The notes under the pieces are model-generated. The model was not told the DNA's origin. It saw only the letters and a program-made list of their open reading frames with translations, and searched no databases. Shown in pieces: positions 23,422 to 32,815 of a stretch of 56,907 nt of DNA. This DNA is from JAYFQF01 sp034927285 (lineage in GTDB: Bacteria > Bacillota > Peptococcia > DRI-13 > UBA5745). Within the stretch, counting starts at the first letter, position 1. Each line of letters begins with the position of its first letter. The stretch lies in the NCBI GenBank assembly GCA_034927285.1, contig JAYFQF010000045.1, positions 1-56,907 on the forward strand. Direction: 5' to 3'. The position numbers and the translations under genes are program-made.

Positions 23422-25437
23422 ATGCCGGATAGTGCAATCGTTATTTCCGCCACAGATAATTATTCAACCGCCATGGCTAAGATGTCTTCTGTCACTAAAG
23501 AGTTCAGTAAAGATGTAGATGAGCTGGAGCAGCAGCTATATTCCCTTAATAAAAATAAATACGCGCTGAAATTGGATGCTGCCAACGCTTTGGCGGAATT
23601 AAAAAGATTAGAGAGACAATCCGCGGCGGCAGGAGATGAAGCCGATGGACTAAAGGTAGAATTGGCTCAGGCAAATTATGATGGAGTGAAAAGGAATCTG
23701 GATTTAGTTACAAGAGGGGCTTCAGAAACGGAAAGACAAATGCAAAAAACAGGAGATGCTTTTCGTAAAGCCGGAAATGCCGAAAGCGGAGCATTGTCAT
23801 CTTTGTCCGCATTCGGAAAAGGGATAGCTCAAGCCGCGCAGGGCGCAGCGATAAATATCGCGAATTCCCTGGTGAAAAGCGCAGGCGGAGATCAAATATC
23901 GACTTTGTTTTCTAACGCCTTAACTACAGGAATTTCTGGAGCTTCTGCAGGGTTTACGATTGGTTCTTCGATCGGCAGCATTGGTGGGTCATGGGGGGCG
24001 GCTATAGGAGCGGCCGTTGGCAGCGGCATAGGTTTAATAAACGGGGCCACCGAAAACTTTTCCAAACGAGATAATGCTTTCAAATCCTATGTCCAGGAAC
24101 AATATAATGCCGTTACTGGGGAACAGGCTTCCATCCTGTCCAATGGTTCTGCCACAGCCGGTAAACGGGAAACCGCCCTTATCTCCTTTTCCGCGCTTCT
24201 TGGCAGTGATTCCGAAGCTTCGGTTTTCCTGGATAGCATAAAAACCCTGGCTAATACTACGTCGTTTCCCTATGATGACTTGACCGGTTTATCTAAGGCT
24301 CTGCTGACCCACGGCTATGATTCTAATGCGATGATTCCTGCGCTGACCGGCTTAGGCGGCGCCAGTGCGGCTTTGGGGCTGGAACAATCGGACGTCGCCA
24401 CGGTGGCCGCCGCATTGGGAAGTATGAGTTCCATGGATAAAGCGAGCCAAAAGTACCTGGATTTGCTGACTGAGCGTGGAATCGAGGCGGTAGACTGGCT
24501 GGCGGAGCGGGATAACATCAGCACCGGAGCGGTCTACGATCGCGTCTCTAAAGGCACCTATTCCGGCAAGGAAACGGCGGCGTTTTTGCTGGAAAAGATG
24601 AATGAACTTTATGGAGAGGCCGTAGAGCGTCAATCCCAGACCTTTGAGGGTTTATCCTCTATACTCCAGTCACGGCAAGGCGAACTGGCCAACGCCGCAG
24701 GCGAAGGCTACAACGCTGTCCGCAAAGGCGGCATTCAGGATGAGATTGACTGGCTTTCAGGCGAGGATGGCCAAAGTATGCAAGAAGCCTATTCCGCTAT
24801 TGGGGCATGGAAGGCGGATCTGGAAAACAAAAAAGAAGAATTCCAGCGAACGGCGATAGAAGCGATGATGAGGACGGAAGATTATCAAAATGCTAAAGCC
24901 GCCGGCAACGCTGCTGAGATGGGCCGCCTGATCATGGAAGCAAAGGTGCAGGGAATTAATGAGTATAATGCTTCAACTGGAGCCCAACAGGCGTTGGAGT
25001 CGGAGCTTGCTTTAGCTGGAGCGATTCGGGATGACACGAAAACCAATACGGCTTTTTGGAGCGCAGGATTTCTTAAAGCTCAGGAATTTACCAAGGGTTT
25101 GATGGAAGGATTCTTTTCTGGAAATATTGATCCGACAACGGGAAATCGGATATATGAAGGCTACGCTATTGACGAGTATAGCAATTTCCACCCTGATCAA
25201 GGATACGCCTACGGCCTGAAGCGGGTGCCCCGGGATAACTTTCCGGCGTTGCTCCATGAGGGGGAGCGGGTGCTGACTGCCGACCAGGCCCGGACTATGG
25301 ACCGCCAGGCAGGAACTGTGGTAGTGGATAAACTGGCAGATACTCTGGTGATCCGGGAGGAATCGGACATTGAAAAAATTGCCGCTGCCCTGGCCAGGAA
25401 GCTGCAGCGCAGCTCTGGTCTGGCCGTGCCGGTATAA
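23422..25437 (+). CDS. Tail tape measure protein
   Basis: A 671-residue tape measure protein that sets tail length. N-terminal coiled coil (residues 1-120, VTKEFSKDVDELEQQLYSLN), an Ala/Gly-rich membrane-active stretch (about 130-220, GSSIGSIGGSWGAAIGAAVG), a long helical body and a C-terminal cap (FPALLHEGERVLTADQARTM, then a Lys/Arg-rich helix). The ATG follows GGGGGGG. By the usual rule of about 0.15 nm per residue the tail would be near 100 nm. The first 700 bases are more AT-rich than neighbours. Confidence 0.9.
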   Translation: MPDSAIVISATDNYSTAMAKMSSVTKEFSKDVDELEQQLYSLNKNKYALKLDAANALAELKRLERQSAAAGDEADGLKVELAQANYDGVKRNLDLVTRGASETERQMQKTGDAFRKAGNAESGALSSLSAFGKGIAQAAQGAAINIANSLVKSAGGDQISTLFSNALTTGISGASAGFTIGSSIGSIGGSWGAAIGAAVGSGIGLINGATENFSKRDNAFKSYVQEQYNAVTGEQASILSNGSATAGKRETALISFSALLGSDSEASVFLDSIKTLANTTSFPYDDLTGLSKALLTHGYDSNAMIPALTGLGGASAALGLEQSDVATVAAALGSMSSMDKASQKYLDLLTERGIEAVDWLAERDNISTGAVYDRVSKGTYSGKETAAFLLEKMNELYGEAVERQSQTFEGLSSILQSRQGELANAAGEGYNAVRKGGIQDEIDWLSGEDGQSMQEAYSAIGAWKADLENKKEEFQRTAIEAMMRTEDYQNAKAAGNAAEMGRLIMEAKVQGINEYNASTGAQQALESELALAGAIRDDTKTNTAFWSAGFLKAQEFTKGLMEGFFSGNIDPTTGNRIYEGYAIDEYSNFHPDQGYAYGLKRVPRDNFPALLHEGERVLTADQARTMDRQAGTVVVDKLADTLVIREESDIEKIAAALARKLQRSSGLAVPV

Positions 25438-25449
25438 GGGGATGAGAAT

Positions 25450-26436
25450 ATGCTTCGAAAAATCAGCTTAAAAGAAGACAGCCCTTCCGGTAAGGAACTG
25501 ATCCTGCCGGTAACCCCTGCTTCCTGGCAGGGAGAAGCGGGACGAAAGGCCAGCAGTTTGACTATGCATACCATGGGAGCGGTGAATTTGCCGGGCAGCC
25601 GTGTTTTGCTGGACGAAGAATTGGACTGCCTGCTGCCGGCCAAGGAGTACTCCTTTAATACGCCGGGAGCGGTGACGGATCCCTGGTATTATCTGCGGCA
25701 GCTGATCCGCTGGAGTGATGAAGGGACGGTGCTCCGCTTCATTGTATCCGATACCGAGATGAATGAGGCGGTGATCCTGGATCCTATCCGCTACCGGGAG
25801 CAGGACGGCACCAACGATATTTACTGCACCATCCCCCTGCGGGGCTACCGGAAGCTGGCAGTGGAAGCCACCGAGACGGCTTCTACCGGAAATAACGCCC
25901 GGGCGCGCAGCTCAGCTGCGGTGACCCAAGACACCTATACGGTGGTGGCCGGGGATACTCTATCGGCTATCGCCCGGAAATTTTATGGTGACGCATCCCT
26001 CTACGGTAAGCTGGCCGCTGCTAATGGGATTAAAAACGCTAATCTGATCTATCCGGGGCAGGCGCTGAAGATCCCCAACGCCAAAGAGCTGCCGGCAGCC
26101 AAAGTGTCAAGCGGCGGGGCGGGGAAAGCCCCACCGTCGGAAACGGTCACTTTAGAAGTGGTATATACGGGGAGTATAGCTCACTTTGGCTCGGTATACG
26201 CCAGCTACCAACTGCCTGGAAGCTCCCAGGGAACCAGGACGGTGACCAATAAGGATTCTTTCCCGGTCAAGACAGGCGGTACGGTGGAAATCACCTGGCG
26301 CAGTAAAGGAACGGGCCGCAGCGACTATTTGGTCTTGAATGGGAAGCAGCAGAGCTATGAAGATGGAAACAGAAAACGATTTTCCCTGGAGAAGGCCGGC
26401 AGATTATATATCCATTGGACGGGGCTGAAATTATGA
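25450..26436 (+). CDS. Baseplate hub protein with LysM domain (XkdP-like)
   Basis: A 328-residue protein. Residues 1-145 match the start of XkdP-type proteins (LPVTPASWQGEAGRKASSLT). A LysM domain at about 160-210 (YTVVAGDTLSAIARKFYGDA and YPGQALKIPN) can bind peptidoglycan and probably ties tube and hub. A C-terminal beta domain of about 100 residues (EVVYTGSIAHFGSVYASYQL) is not usual in short XkdP proteins. The stop overlaps the next start by ATGA. Confidence 0.88.
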   Translation: MLRKISLKEDSPSGKELILPVTPASWQGEAGRKASSLTMHTMGAVNLPGSRVLLDEELDCLLPAKEYSFNTPGAVTDPWYYLRQLIRWSDEGTVLRFIVSDTEMNEAVILDPIRYREQDGTNDIYCTIPLRGYRKLAVEATETASTGNNARARSSAAVTQDTYTVVAGDTLSAIARKFYGDASLYGKLAAANGIKNANLIYPGQALKIPNAKELPAAKVSSGGAGKAPPSETVTLEVVYTGSIAHFGSVYASYQLPGSSQGTRTVTNKDSFPVKTGGTVEITWRSKGTGRSDYLVLNGKQQSYEDGNRKRFSLEKAGRLYIHWTGLKL

Positions 26437-27425
26437 TGAAGCTGAAATTGCATATCATCCGGGAAGGCAAAGCCATGGATGTCACGGACTTGATTCAAAA
26501 CATTACCTGGGCTGGGGCCTACAACCAGGTAGGCCGGACACTGGACTTTTCCTTTGGCGTGTCGGAAATCGACAAAAGCCTGCCAAAGGTCAGCTGCGAT
26601 CTGGGCGCCGGCGTCCGTTTTTATGCGGGTGAACAGCTTTTATTCGACGGCTTTGTATTTTCCCGGCAACGGGATACCGCAGGGGATCTGCTGGAGATCG
26701 GCTGTGCCGACCGGGGGGTCTACCTGAAGCGGAATCAGTCGGTGTACCAGTTCAGGAACAGCACCCCGGAGGATATCGCCGCCAGGGTCTGTGCGGATTT
26801 TAACATCGCCGCCGGCAGCCTGGCCGAAACGGGAACGTCCATTTCCCGCAGCTTTCCCGGGGTTTCCCTGTATGGGATCATCCAGACCGCCTATACCCTG
26901 GCGGCGGAGCAAACAGGTAAGCGGTACATGATCCGCTTTGCCGGAGAAAAGCTGGAGGTGGTGGAAAAAGCCCGGCGGGACAGTACCCTGGTGCTGGGGC
27001 CAAAAAGCAACCTGATCGGCGCCACAGTGACGGAAAGCATTGAAAACCTGACCAACCAGGTGGCGATTTATGATAAGAACGATACCTTGATCACTACGCA
27101 AAAGAATCAGGATCTGATTGACGCTTATGGCCTGATGCAGGCTTATCTGAGGCAGGACGAGGGCCAGGACAGCGCCGCCCAGGCCAGGAAGATTTTGGAG
27201 GATGACGGCCCCAGCCAGAAAATCACGGTGACCAACCTGGGAAATACCGGCCTCATTGCCGGGGAGTCGGTGATTCTGCGGGAACCGGTCACCGGCCAAT
27301 ACGGACTTTTCTGGATCGACAGCGACAGCCATACCTGGAGCGGCAGCCTGTACCAAAATAAGCTGGTGCTGAATTTCCGGAACATGATGGATGAACAGGA
27401 AGCCGGCGGCAAACCCACGGCATAG
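26433..27425 (+). CDS. Baseplate hub protein (XkdQ/YqbQ-like)
   Basis: A 330-residue hub protein of the XkdQ family (phage late control D-like fold): TDLIQNITWAGAYNQVGRTL near the start, and a run of beta strands to NKLVLNFRNMMDEQEAGGKP. It forms the centre of the baseplate below the tube. ATG 26433 overlaps the previous stop; ATG 26436 is also possible; the GTG/ATG further upstream falls in the earlier gene. Gene order P-Q-R-S-T-U is kept. Confidence 0.87.
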   Translation: MMKLKLHIIREGKAMDVTDLIQNITWAGAYNQVGRTLDFSFGVSEIDKSLPKVSCDLGAGVRFYAGEQLLFDGFVFSRQRDTAGDLLEIGCADRGVYLKRNQSVYQFRNSTPEDIAARVCADFNIAAGSLAETGTSISRSFPGVSLYGIIQTAYTLAAEQTGKRYMIRFAGEKLEVVEKARRDSTLVLGPKSNLIGATVTESIENLTNQVAIYDKNDTLITTQKNQDLIDAYGLMQAYLRQDEGQDSAAQARKILEDDGPSQKITVTNLGNTGLIAGESVILREPVTGQYGLFWIDSDSHTWSGSLYQNKLVLNFRNMMDEQEAGGKPTA

Positions 27426-27434
27426 GAGGAAAGC

Positions 27435-27815
27435 ATGGAAGATAATCCGTTTAACACGATCATTCAAGTGATGCGGCAGGAAGGGAGCTTTGATCGTGCC
27501 CCTTCCCTGGTCCTGGGCAAGGTCCAGGCTTTGTCGCCTCTGCAAGTATTGGTGGAAGGAACAGTCCAGACCAGGGATACTCTTTTGGCCAATGCGGAGC
27601 TTTTGGCAGGGTCCGTCCTGGAGGCGGATTTCCAGATCAACGGTCAGGGCTCCATCACCGGCGCCGGCGATTCGATTTCCGGGAATGCGGAGCTGAGGGG
27701 AGAGATTGGACTGGAACGGCAGACGGACAGTTGGTCCATCGGGGATCAACTGCTTCTGCTGCCGGTGGATGAGCATCAAAAATATATCATATTGTGCAAG
27801 GTGGTGAGTCTGTGA
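27435..27815 (+). CDS. Baseplate protein, DUF2577 (XkdR-like)
   Basis: A 126-residue protein of the DUF2577 family: MRQEGSFDRAPSLVLGKVQA at the start, then an OB-like beta region ending DQLLLLPVDEHQKYIILCKV. Located between hub and XkdS, it is thought to be part of the central spike or hub extension. AGGAGG precedes the ATG. The next gene starts within its stop (GTGA). Confidence 0.85.
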   Translation: MEDNPFNTIIQVMRQEGSFDRAPSLVLGKVQALSPLQVLVEGTVQTRDTLLANAELLAGSVLEADFQINGQGSITGAGDSISGNAELRGEIGLERQTDSWSIGDQLLLLPVDEHQKYIILCKVVSL

Positions 27816-28240
27816 GCGTAACCCTTTTTCCCCTCACCCAACCGGCAGCGGTCCCCACATCCGGAGACCTTCCCCTTTACCGGGAAGTGGCCTGGGATTA
27901 CAGCAATAATGTCCCTCTTGTCCGGCAGGGCAGCCCGGTCTATGCGGAAGGTAAGCAGGCCGTGCTGGTCTGGGCCTGGAAGGCCCTGCAAGTGCCCCGC
28001 TTCCGGAAAGAAATCTATACCCGGGCCTATGGCTGTGAGCTGGACAGCCTGATTGGGCAGCCCTACAGCGAGGATACCAAAAAGGCCGAAGCCAGGAGGT
28101 ATATCCGGGAGGCCCTCTTGATTAATCCGTATATAACCGAGGTGGGGAACAGCCGGATAAATTTCGCGGATGGACGGCTGATGGTGAATGTAGAGATCAG
28201 TACGGTATATGGAGACGGTGAGGTGAGTGAAATTGTATGA
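27812..28240 (+). CDS. Baseplate wedge protein, DUF2634 (XkdS-like)
   Basis: A 142-residue gp25-like wedge protein (DUF2634): REVAWDYSNNVPLVRQGSPV, then AVLVWAWKALQVPRFRKEIY. It connects sheath and baseplate wedge. GTG 27812 overlaps the previous stop and has GGTGGTGAG upstream; the TTG at 27794 is less likely. It overlaps the following gene by 14 bases. Confidence 0.87.
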   Translation: MSVTLFPLTQPAAVPTSGDLPLYREVAWDYSNNVPLVRQGSPVYAEGKQAVLVWAWKALQVPRFRKEIYTRAYGCELDSLIGQPYSEDTKKAEARRYIREALLINPYITEVGNSRINFADGRLMVNVEISTVYGDGEVSEIV

Positions 28241-29279
28241 GGAGAAAACCCCGGAAAGCATAAAAGCGGAGATTCTGGCGAATTTATCAACGGAGATAGA
28301 GAAGCGGGAGGGCAGCTTTGCCGCCGATATGGCGGCCCCGGTGGCCCTGGAACTGTGGAAGCTTTACGACAGCTTAAATGCCGTCTTACCCATCGCCTTT
28401 GTGGATGAAACCTCCGGAGAATACATTGATAAACGCTGCGGAGATTACGGAATTACCAGAAAATCCGGAAGAGCGGTGGTAGACGTAACATTTGACGGAC
28501 AGGAAGGGAAGACAATTCCGGCCGGCAGCGTCTGCGTAACGGACAACGGACTAGAGTTCATTACCCTGGCCCAGTGCGTAGTCACCGAAGGAACAGCAAA
28601 GACCGGAACGGAAGCGGCTAAGGTGGGAGCCGCCTATAACGTGCCCGCTGGGGCGATTAACCGCTTACTGACTCCCATCAGCGGCATAACCGGCGTGACC
28701 AACTTAGAAGCTGCCGCCGGCGGCGCCGACCTGGAAAGCGACGCCGCTTTGGTGGAACGTCTATACGCCTATCTGCGGCGGCCTGCCACCAGCGGCAATG
28801 CCGATCACTACCGGCAGTGGGCGCTGGAAACACCGGGCGTAGGAGCGGCAAAGATTTATCCCCTCTGGCAGGGGCCGGGAACGGTAAAGGTATTGATTGT
28901 GGACCCGGAGAAGGGCCCTGTGACCGGCGAAGTGCGGCAGGCCTGCGCTGACCATATCGAAGAAAACCGGCCTGTCGGAGCGGCAGTCACCGTGGCTTCG
29001 GCAGAAGGGCTGGCTGTAAACGTTACGGCAACGGTTGTGTTGAACAGTTCAGTTACCGTCTCCGATGTGCAGGAAAAGTTTTCTGCCCAGTTAGGGGAAT
29101 ACCTGAAAGGGATTGCTTTTGAAAAGTATGAGCTTTTGTATAACCGGATTGCTTTTTTGCTGCTGGACATAGCCGGAGTAGAAAACTTCACAGCCCTGAC
29201 GGTCAACGGCGGCACCGATAATATAGAGGTTGGCTCTGACCAGGTGCCGGTACCGGGAGAGGTGAGTATCTCGATATGA
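28227..29279 (+). CDS. Baseplate J-like wedge protein (XkdT-like)
   Basis: A 350-residue baseplate J family protein: FVDETSGEYIDKRCGDYGIT near the start, VPAGAINRLLTPISGITGVT in the middle, and SDAALVERLYAYLRRPATSG, then VKVLIVDPEKGPVTGEV. It builds the wedge ring that triggers contraction. GTG 28227, with a TTG at 28233 as the alternative. The stop overlaps the next gene by ATGA. Confidence 0.92.
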   Translation: MKLYEEKTPESIKAEILANLSTEIEKREGSFAADMAAPVALELWKLYDSLNAVLPIAFVDETSGEYIDKRCGDYGITRKSGRAVVDVTFDGQEGKTIPAGSVCVTDNGLEFITLAQCVVTEGTAKTGTEAAKVGAAYNVPAGAINRLLTPISGITGVTNLEAAAGGADLESDAALVERLYAYLRRPATSGNADHYRQWALETPGVGAAKIYPLWQGPGTVKVLIVDPEKGPVTGEVRQACADHIEENRPVGAAVTVASAEGLAVNVTATVVLNSSVTVSDVQEKFSAQLGEYLKGIAFEKYELLYNRIAFLLLDIAGVENFTALTVNGGTDNIEVGSDQVPVPGEVSISI

Positions 29280-29863
29280 GGCGTTTAATTGATTATTTGC
29301 CGGAGTTTTATGCCGGCAGCCCTTATGTCACAGAGCTGCAGGGAGCCTTTACCGGCCGGGCCTCCGCGGTGGAAGCGGCCAAAAATGACCTGTTTGCCCA
29401 ATTTGTCCTGGAAACCGCCACCTGGGGTTTACCGATCTGGGAACAGGCTTACGGACTTGAAGCAGATGTGACCAAGCCGTTACCCTACCGCCGGAGCCGG
29501 GTCCGCAGTAAGATGCGTTCCGCCGCCACCACCACGCCGGCGATGATCCGCAATGTGGCCGAGAGCTTTTCCAACGGGCAGGTGGAGGTGATCGAATACC
29601 CTGGGGAATACCGCTTTGAAGTAAAGTTTGTGGGGACCATGGGTGTGCCTCCGAACATGAAAGATCTTTCAGCGGCTTTGGATGACCTGAGGCCGGCTCA
29701 CCTGGCCTATGACTATGTGATCCTGTACCGGATCCATAGCCTGTTAAAGCAGTATAGGCATGACGAACTGGCCGGCTACACCCATGAAACGATTAAAGGA
29801 GGCGAGATCGACGGTGGCAACAGAAACAGCAAACTACGGCTTAGTACAGCCGGCAGAAAATGA
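29276..29863 (+). CDS. Tail protein DUF2313 (XkdU-like)
   Basis: A 195-residue protein of the DUF2313/YmfQ family: RRLIDYLPEFYAGSPYVTEL, then LPIWEQAYGLEADVTKPLPY and RRSRVRSKMRS. It attaches fibres to the baseplate. Start coupled to the previous stop. Its last 50 bases overlap the fibre gene, and its C-terminal 30 residues are low complexity, which suggests a recombination boundary nearby. Confidence 0.87.
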   Translation: MRRLIDYLPEFYAGSPYVTELQGAFTGRASAVEAAKNDLFAQFVLETATWGLPIWEQAYGLEADVTKPLPYRRSRVRSKMRSAATTTPAMIRNVAESFSNGQVEVIEYPGEYRFEVKFVGTMGVPPNMKDLSAALDDLRPAHLAYDYVILYRIHSLLKQYRHDELAGYTHETIKGGEIDGGNRNSKLRLSTAGRK

Positions 29864-30596
29864 TTATTATGACATCGGCGTACAGAATGGGAATATGGAA
29901 AAGATCGATCAGGCGCTAAAGTCCAATGCCGACGCTATGACAGCGGCCGCTGAGGACGTAGCCGAACTGGCCGGCGCCGGGCGAACTACCGAGACGGTGA
30001 TGGGGGCTTACGCAGCGGCAGGAGCAGCCGCTGATGCTGCCGCTGCCGCAGTAGCGGAGAAAGTATCTAAATCCGGGGATACCATGACAGGACCATTGAA
30101 TCTCCAAGGAGGTATGGCGGTAACAAACATCAACGGTGCAGATGGTGGGACTATTGTGTTTAAGAAGGCACCAGATTCTACTTTGGCCGGAGATATGACT
30201 TTGGGTATTTATCTTCAGTTGGTACGGTTCTTTGAAGGTGCATCACCTTTTAGGGGGGCCTTTATAGACTTAAATAAATGCGCAAATAATGTTGGAAGCG
30301 AAATTTACCATACGGGCTTTTCCCCAAGATTTCAAATTTCCCTAACCCTCCCCAAAACTGGATGGATGGCTAGTGGAAGTTACTATACTCGGGCGGTTAC
30401 TGTTAATGGCATAACTGCCGCTATGATGCCAAATATTGATGTAAATTTAGCTTCTGTTTCTCAAGATAGTTGGGATGATGCAGAAGAGGCGTGGTCACAT
30501 ATCAAAAGAGTTGTAGCAACGGTGAATACCCTGACTTTCTATGCGAATGAAATACCGTCAATCGCATTAAATTTATTCGGATGGTGGGTGAATTAA
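29814..30596 (+). CDS. Tail fibre protein, conserved N-terminus, variable C-terminus
   Basis: A 260-residue fibre. The start ATETANYGLVQPAENDYYDI is the conserved attachment motif of clostridial tail fibres. Residues 40-100 form an Ala-rich coiled coil; KSGDTMTGPLNLQG is a typical fibre repeat. The C-terminal half from about residue 100 (GMAVTNINGADGG onward) changes to AT-rich DNA and unrelated sequence, ending in NLFGWWVN, and probably binds the target surface. GTG 29814 is preferred because AAAGGAGG lies about eleven bases upstream. The composition jump marks exchange of the receptor-binding part. Confidence 0.82.
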   Translation: MATETANYGLVQPAENDYYDIGVQNGNMEKIDQALKSNADAMTAAAEDVAELAGAGRTTETVMGAYAAAGAAADAAAAAVAEKVSKSGDTMTGPLNLQGGMAVTNINGADGGTIVFKKAPDSTLAGDMTLGIYLQLVRFFEGASPFRGAFIDLNKCANNVGSEIYHTGFSPRFQISLTLPKTGWMASGSYYTRAVTVNGITAAMMPNIDVNLASVSQDSWDDAEEAWSHIKRVVATVNTLTFYANEIPSIALNLFGWWVN

Positions 30597-30597
30597 T

Positions 30598-31926
30598 ATG
30601 GGTGAGTGCTTAATTACCCGTAGAGGTGGCGGGGGATATATAAAACCGAACTATACACTTCAGGGCCGTGCTGGAGGAAGTATTATTGCCGGAGATACTG
30701 TAGCCAGTGATACTCGTGGTAGTATTGTAAAGGCATCAAGTTCACAAAAAAGTGCCATTTGTTATCAGCTTCCCGGGGATACAACTTATTTTTATTTCGA
30801 TAACTCTGATTACAAATATGTTAAAATCAACGAAAACAAGTTTTTGCGCATATACACTTATTATTGGGCAAACAGTATAAAGTGTGTTTTGGTAACATAT
30901 GATCCGATAACCATGCTTCCTAATATCAGCCAGGAAGTATCACTGGGGAATCCTCTTACTTATAATTTAAGGTCTGTTGATGCTAGTTATTTAGGCAACG
31001 ATAAGGTTATAGTTCATGTTTCTGGTCAATCATCCTCTAATGCAGATTATCGGTATATGGCTTGGATTGTTAATTGTTCTAGTAGTATACCGCAAGTAAT
31101 AAGATCTAAGGAAGTTACTACTTTTGTATTGAATAATTTTAGTTCTGGTACAGGTACTTCCGTTCGCTTGGGTGCTGCTGCTATTGCGGATGGTAATAAT
31201 CCTTCCACCAGGTATGCTCTCGGGGAACTCTTTCAAATCCAAGGAGCCATACGCAGGGTTATTTTAATTGATTTAGAATCGGAAAATTTGTATTATCCAG
31301 TGTCTGGGTATAAAGGAAGTACATTATTAGGAACATCAACATTGTTGACCAGATATGGAATAAATAATTCTGTTTTGATGAGTATAACGTATCAAGGGCG
31401 TATTGATATATACAATTTGACCGTTGATATTTCTACTAAGGAAGTCACAAAAACTAATATGTGGGCCAATTCAGATTCAAGCTATTATTATGGGGGCATA
31501 ATTGAGTTTGACAGAAACTATTTTTACTTTGTCCAACCGACTAGTAGCTATAATGTAGGAATAATGTCTTTTTCATCTCCAACGTCAATTATTAGGTTCA
31601 TACCTTTTTATAATTTGCCCACTTTTAGCGGTAATGGTTTTGGAGGAAGTGTCTTTTACTCAATATCCAAAGAAAATGACGATTTATTAAAACTTGTTGG
31701 GTATGATATTGGCGGTAATTTAATATGTCGGCAATACCTAAATATTCAAACGGATAGTGGGACTGGCAGCTTTCTTTCATGGCATATTATTAATTCAAAT
31801 GTAATACTTGCGAATAATCCTAAAGGTTCTTATTCCACCTTACTGATGCTAATCAAAGACACTACGTTGGGAATAGCAAAAAATTCGGCATCTTCTGGGG
31901 AATTAGTACAAATTTCTGCACTTTAG
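30598..31926 (+). CDS. AT-rich putative receptor-binding tail protein
   Basis: A 442-residue protein opening MGECLITRRGGGGYIKPNYT, a start seen in phage tail tip proteins, followed by a long beta-rich, Ser/Tyr/Asn-rich body with repeated hydrophobic strands (YLGNDKVIVHVSGQ, FDRNYFYFVQPTSS) that could fold as a beta-propeller or similar. It begins one base after the fibre stop. Base use is clearly more AT-rich than both the tail genes and the chromosome, so it was most likely acquired separately. Specific family not recognised; role inferred from position and composition. Confidence 0.7.
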   Translation: MGECLITRRGGGGYIKPNYTLQGRAGGSIIAGDTVASDTRGSIVKASSSQKSAICYQLPGDTTYFYFDNSDYKYVKINENKFLRIYTYYWANSIKCVLVTYDPITMLPNISQEVSLGNPLTYNLRSVDASYLGNDKVIVHVSGQSSSNADYRYMAWIVNCSSSIPQVIRSKEVTTFVLNNFSSGTGTSVRLGAAAIADGNNPSTRYALGELFQIQGAIRRVILIDLESENLYYPVSGYKGSTLLGTSTLLTRYGINNSVLMSITYQGRIDIYNLTVDISTKEVTKTNMWANSDSSYYYGGIIEFDRNYFYFVQPTSSYNVGIMSFSSPTSIIRFIPFYNLPTFSGNGFGGSVFYSISKENDDLLKLVGYDIGGNLICRQYLNIQTDSGTGSFLSWHIINSNVILANNPKGSYSTLLMLIKDTTLGIAKNSASSGELVQISAL

Positions 31927-32362
31927 AGAGTGCGCGCGTGAAAACAGCTGGATACTCGATACGGTCATGACCAGTTTTCCCCCGCCAGATAGCCCAGGAC
32001 TATTTAGCCAGAGGAGACAGGCTACGGAGTTCCTGGCCGGAGATGCAGTTTCCTGTCGAGAGCCAGGGCAGCATCGGCTGCTGCGTGGCCGAGTCGCCGG
32101 CGGCTAAGGGATCATGCTATACGGCTATGAAGCGATCCTAGAAAGGTGGATAGCAGTGGATTAAAAATCAGAATAGAATATTGTAGAGCTCTACGTGGAC
32201 GATAAACGGGCCAGCCGCAACGGGCAAGAGTAATGGTATTCGTGCCGCCGAAAATCATCGATGACCGGAACATGATGACACTGCGGGACATTGGAGCGGT
32301 GCTGGACACTGATGTTGAGTGGACTGACAGTCAGAAAAATCGTAAGGAAATAGGAGGTCATC
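31927..32362. pseudogene. Decayed region with frameshifted copper amine oxidase-like domain
   Basis: A 436-base gap without an intact gene. Around 32186-32380 two frames together read ELYVDDKRASRNGQE then VMVFVPPKIIDDRNMMTLRD followed by IGAVLDTDVEW. This is the pattern of the copper amine oxidase N-terminal-like domain found in clostridial surface proteins, broken by a +/-1 shift near 32231 and by stops. The amidase downstream ends in a domain of the same family. 31930-32160 has short protein-like frames but nothing I can name. Confidence 0.5.
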
Positions 32363-32815
32363 ATGGATAAAGTAAAATACGTAATCAACGGAGTGGCCGG
32401 TCTCGCTGGTATCATCGCCAGTAAATGGCTGGGAGGTACGGATAAAATTCTGTTCGCCTTACTTTGTGTTATGGCAGTAGACTATATTACTGGTCTGATC
32501 GTCGCCGGTTTTTTTAAGTGTAGCCCCAAGACTGAAGGCGGCGGCTTAGAGAGCAGGGCGGGGTTTCAGGGACTGATCCGTAAGGTGGGCATGCTGGCTC
32601 TGATCGTTATAGCGGTCCAACTTGATATTATGGCCGGGACAAATATTGCCCGGGATTTCACGATCATGTTTTTCTTTGCCAACGAATCGCTTTCGATTCT
32701 GGAGAACCTGGCCCTAATGAACGTGCCTATGCCTCCGTTCTTGAAAAAGGCCCTGGAGGTTATGCGGAATAAGGCTGGAGAAGGAACAAACGAGGGGACA
32801 AGCAATGAGCAGTAA
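32363..32815 (+). CDS. Phage holin (toxin secretion/phage lysis family)
   Basis: A 150-residue membrane protein with three or four hydrophobic segments (LFALLCVMAVDYITGLIVAG; GMLALIVIAVQLDIMAG; FTIMFFFANESLSILENLAL) and a charged C-terminal tail. The DYITG motif and later ESLSILEN are typical of Phage_holin_4 proteins such as TcdE. It would open the membrane so the amidase can reach the wall. AGGAGG lies before the ATG. It overlaps the amidase gene by 11 bases. Confidence 0.9.
   Translation: MDKVKYVINGVAGLAGIIASKWLGGTDKILFALLCVMAVDYITGLIVAGFFKCSPKTEGGGLESRAGFQGLIRKVGMLALIVIAVQLDIMAGTNIARDFTIMFFFANESLSILENLALMNVPMPPFLKKALEVMRNKAGEGTNEGTSNEQ

Noticed and set aside
26640..27779. 379-residue minus-strand frame over hub genes
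   Set aside because: Shadow of XkdQ and XkdR coding sequence, no start signal and no family features.
29760..29813. Upstream ATG start for the tail fibre
   Set aside because: It would add residues coded by the XkdU end; the conserved fibre N-terminus starts at GTG 29814 with a ribosome site.
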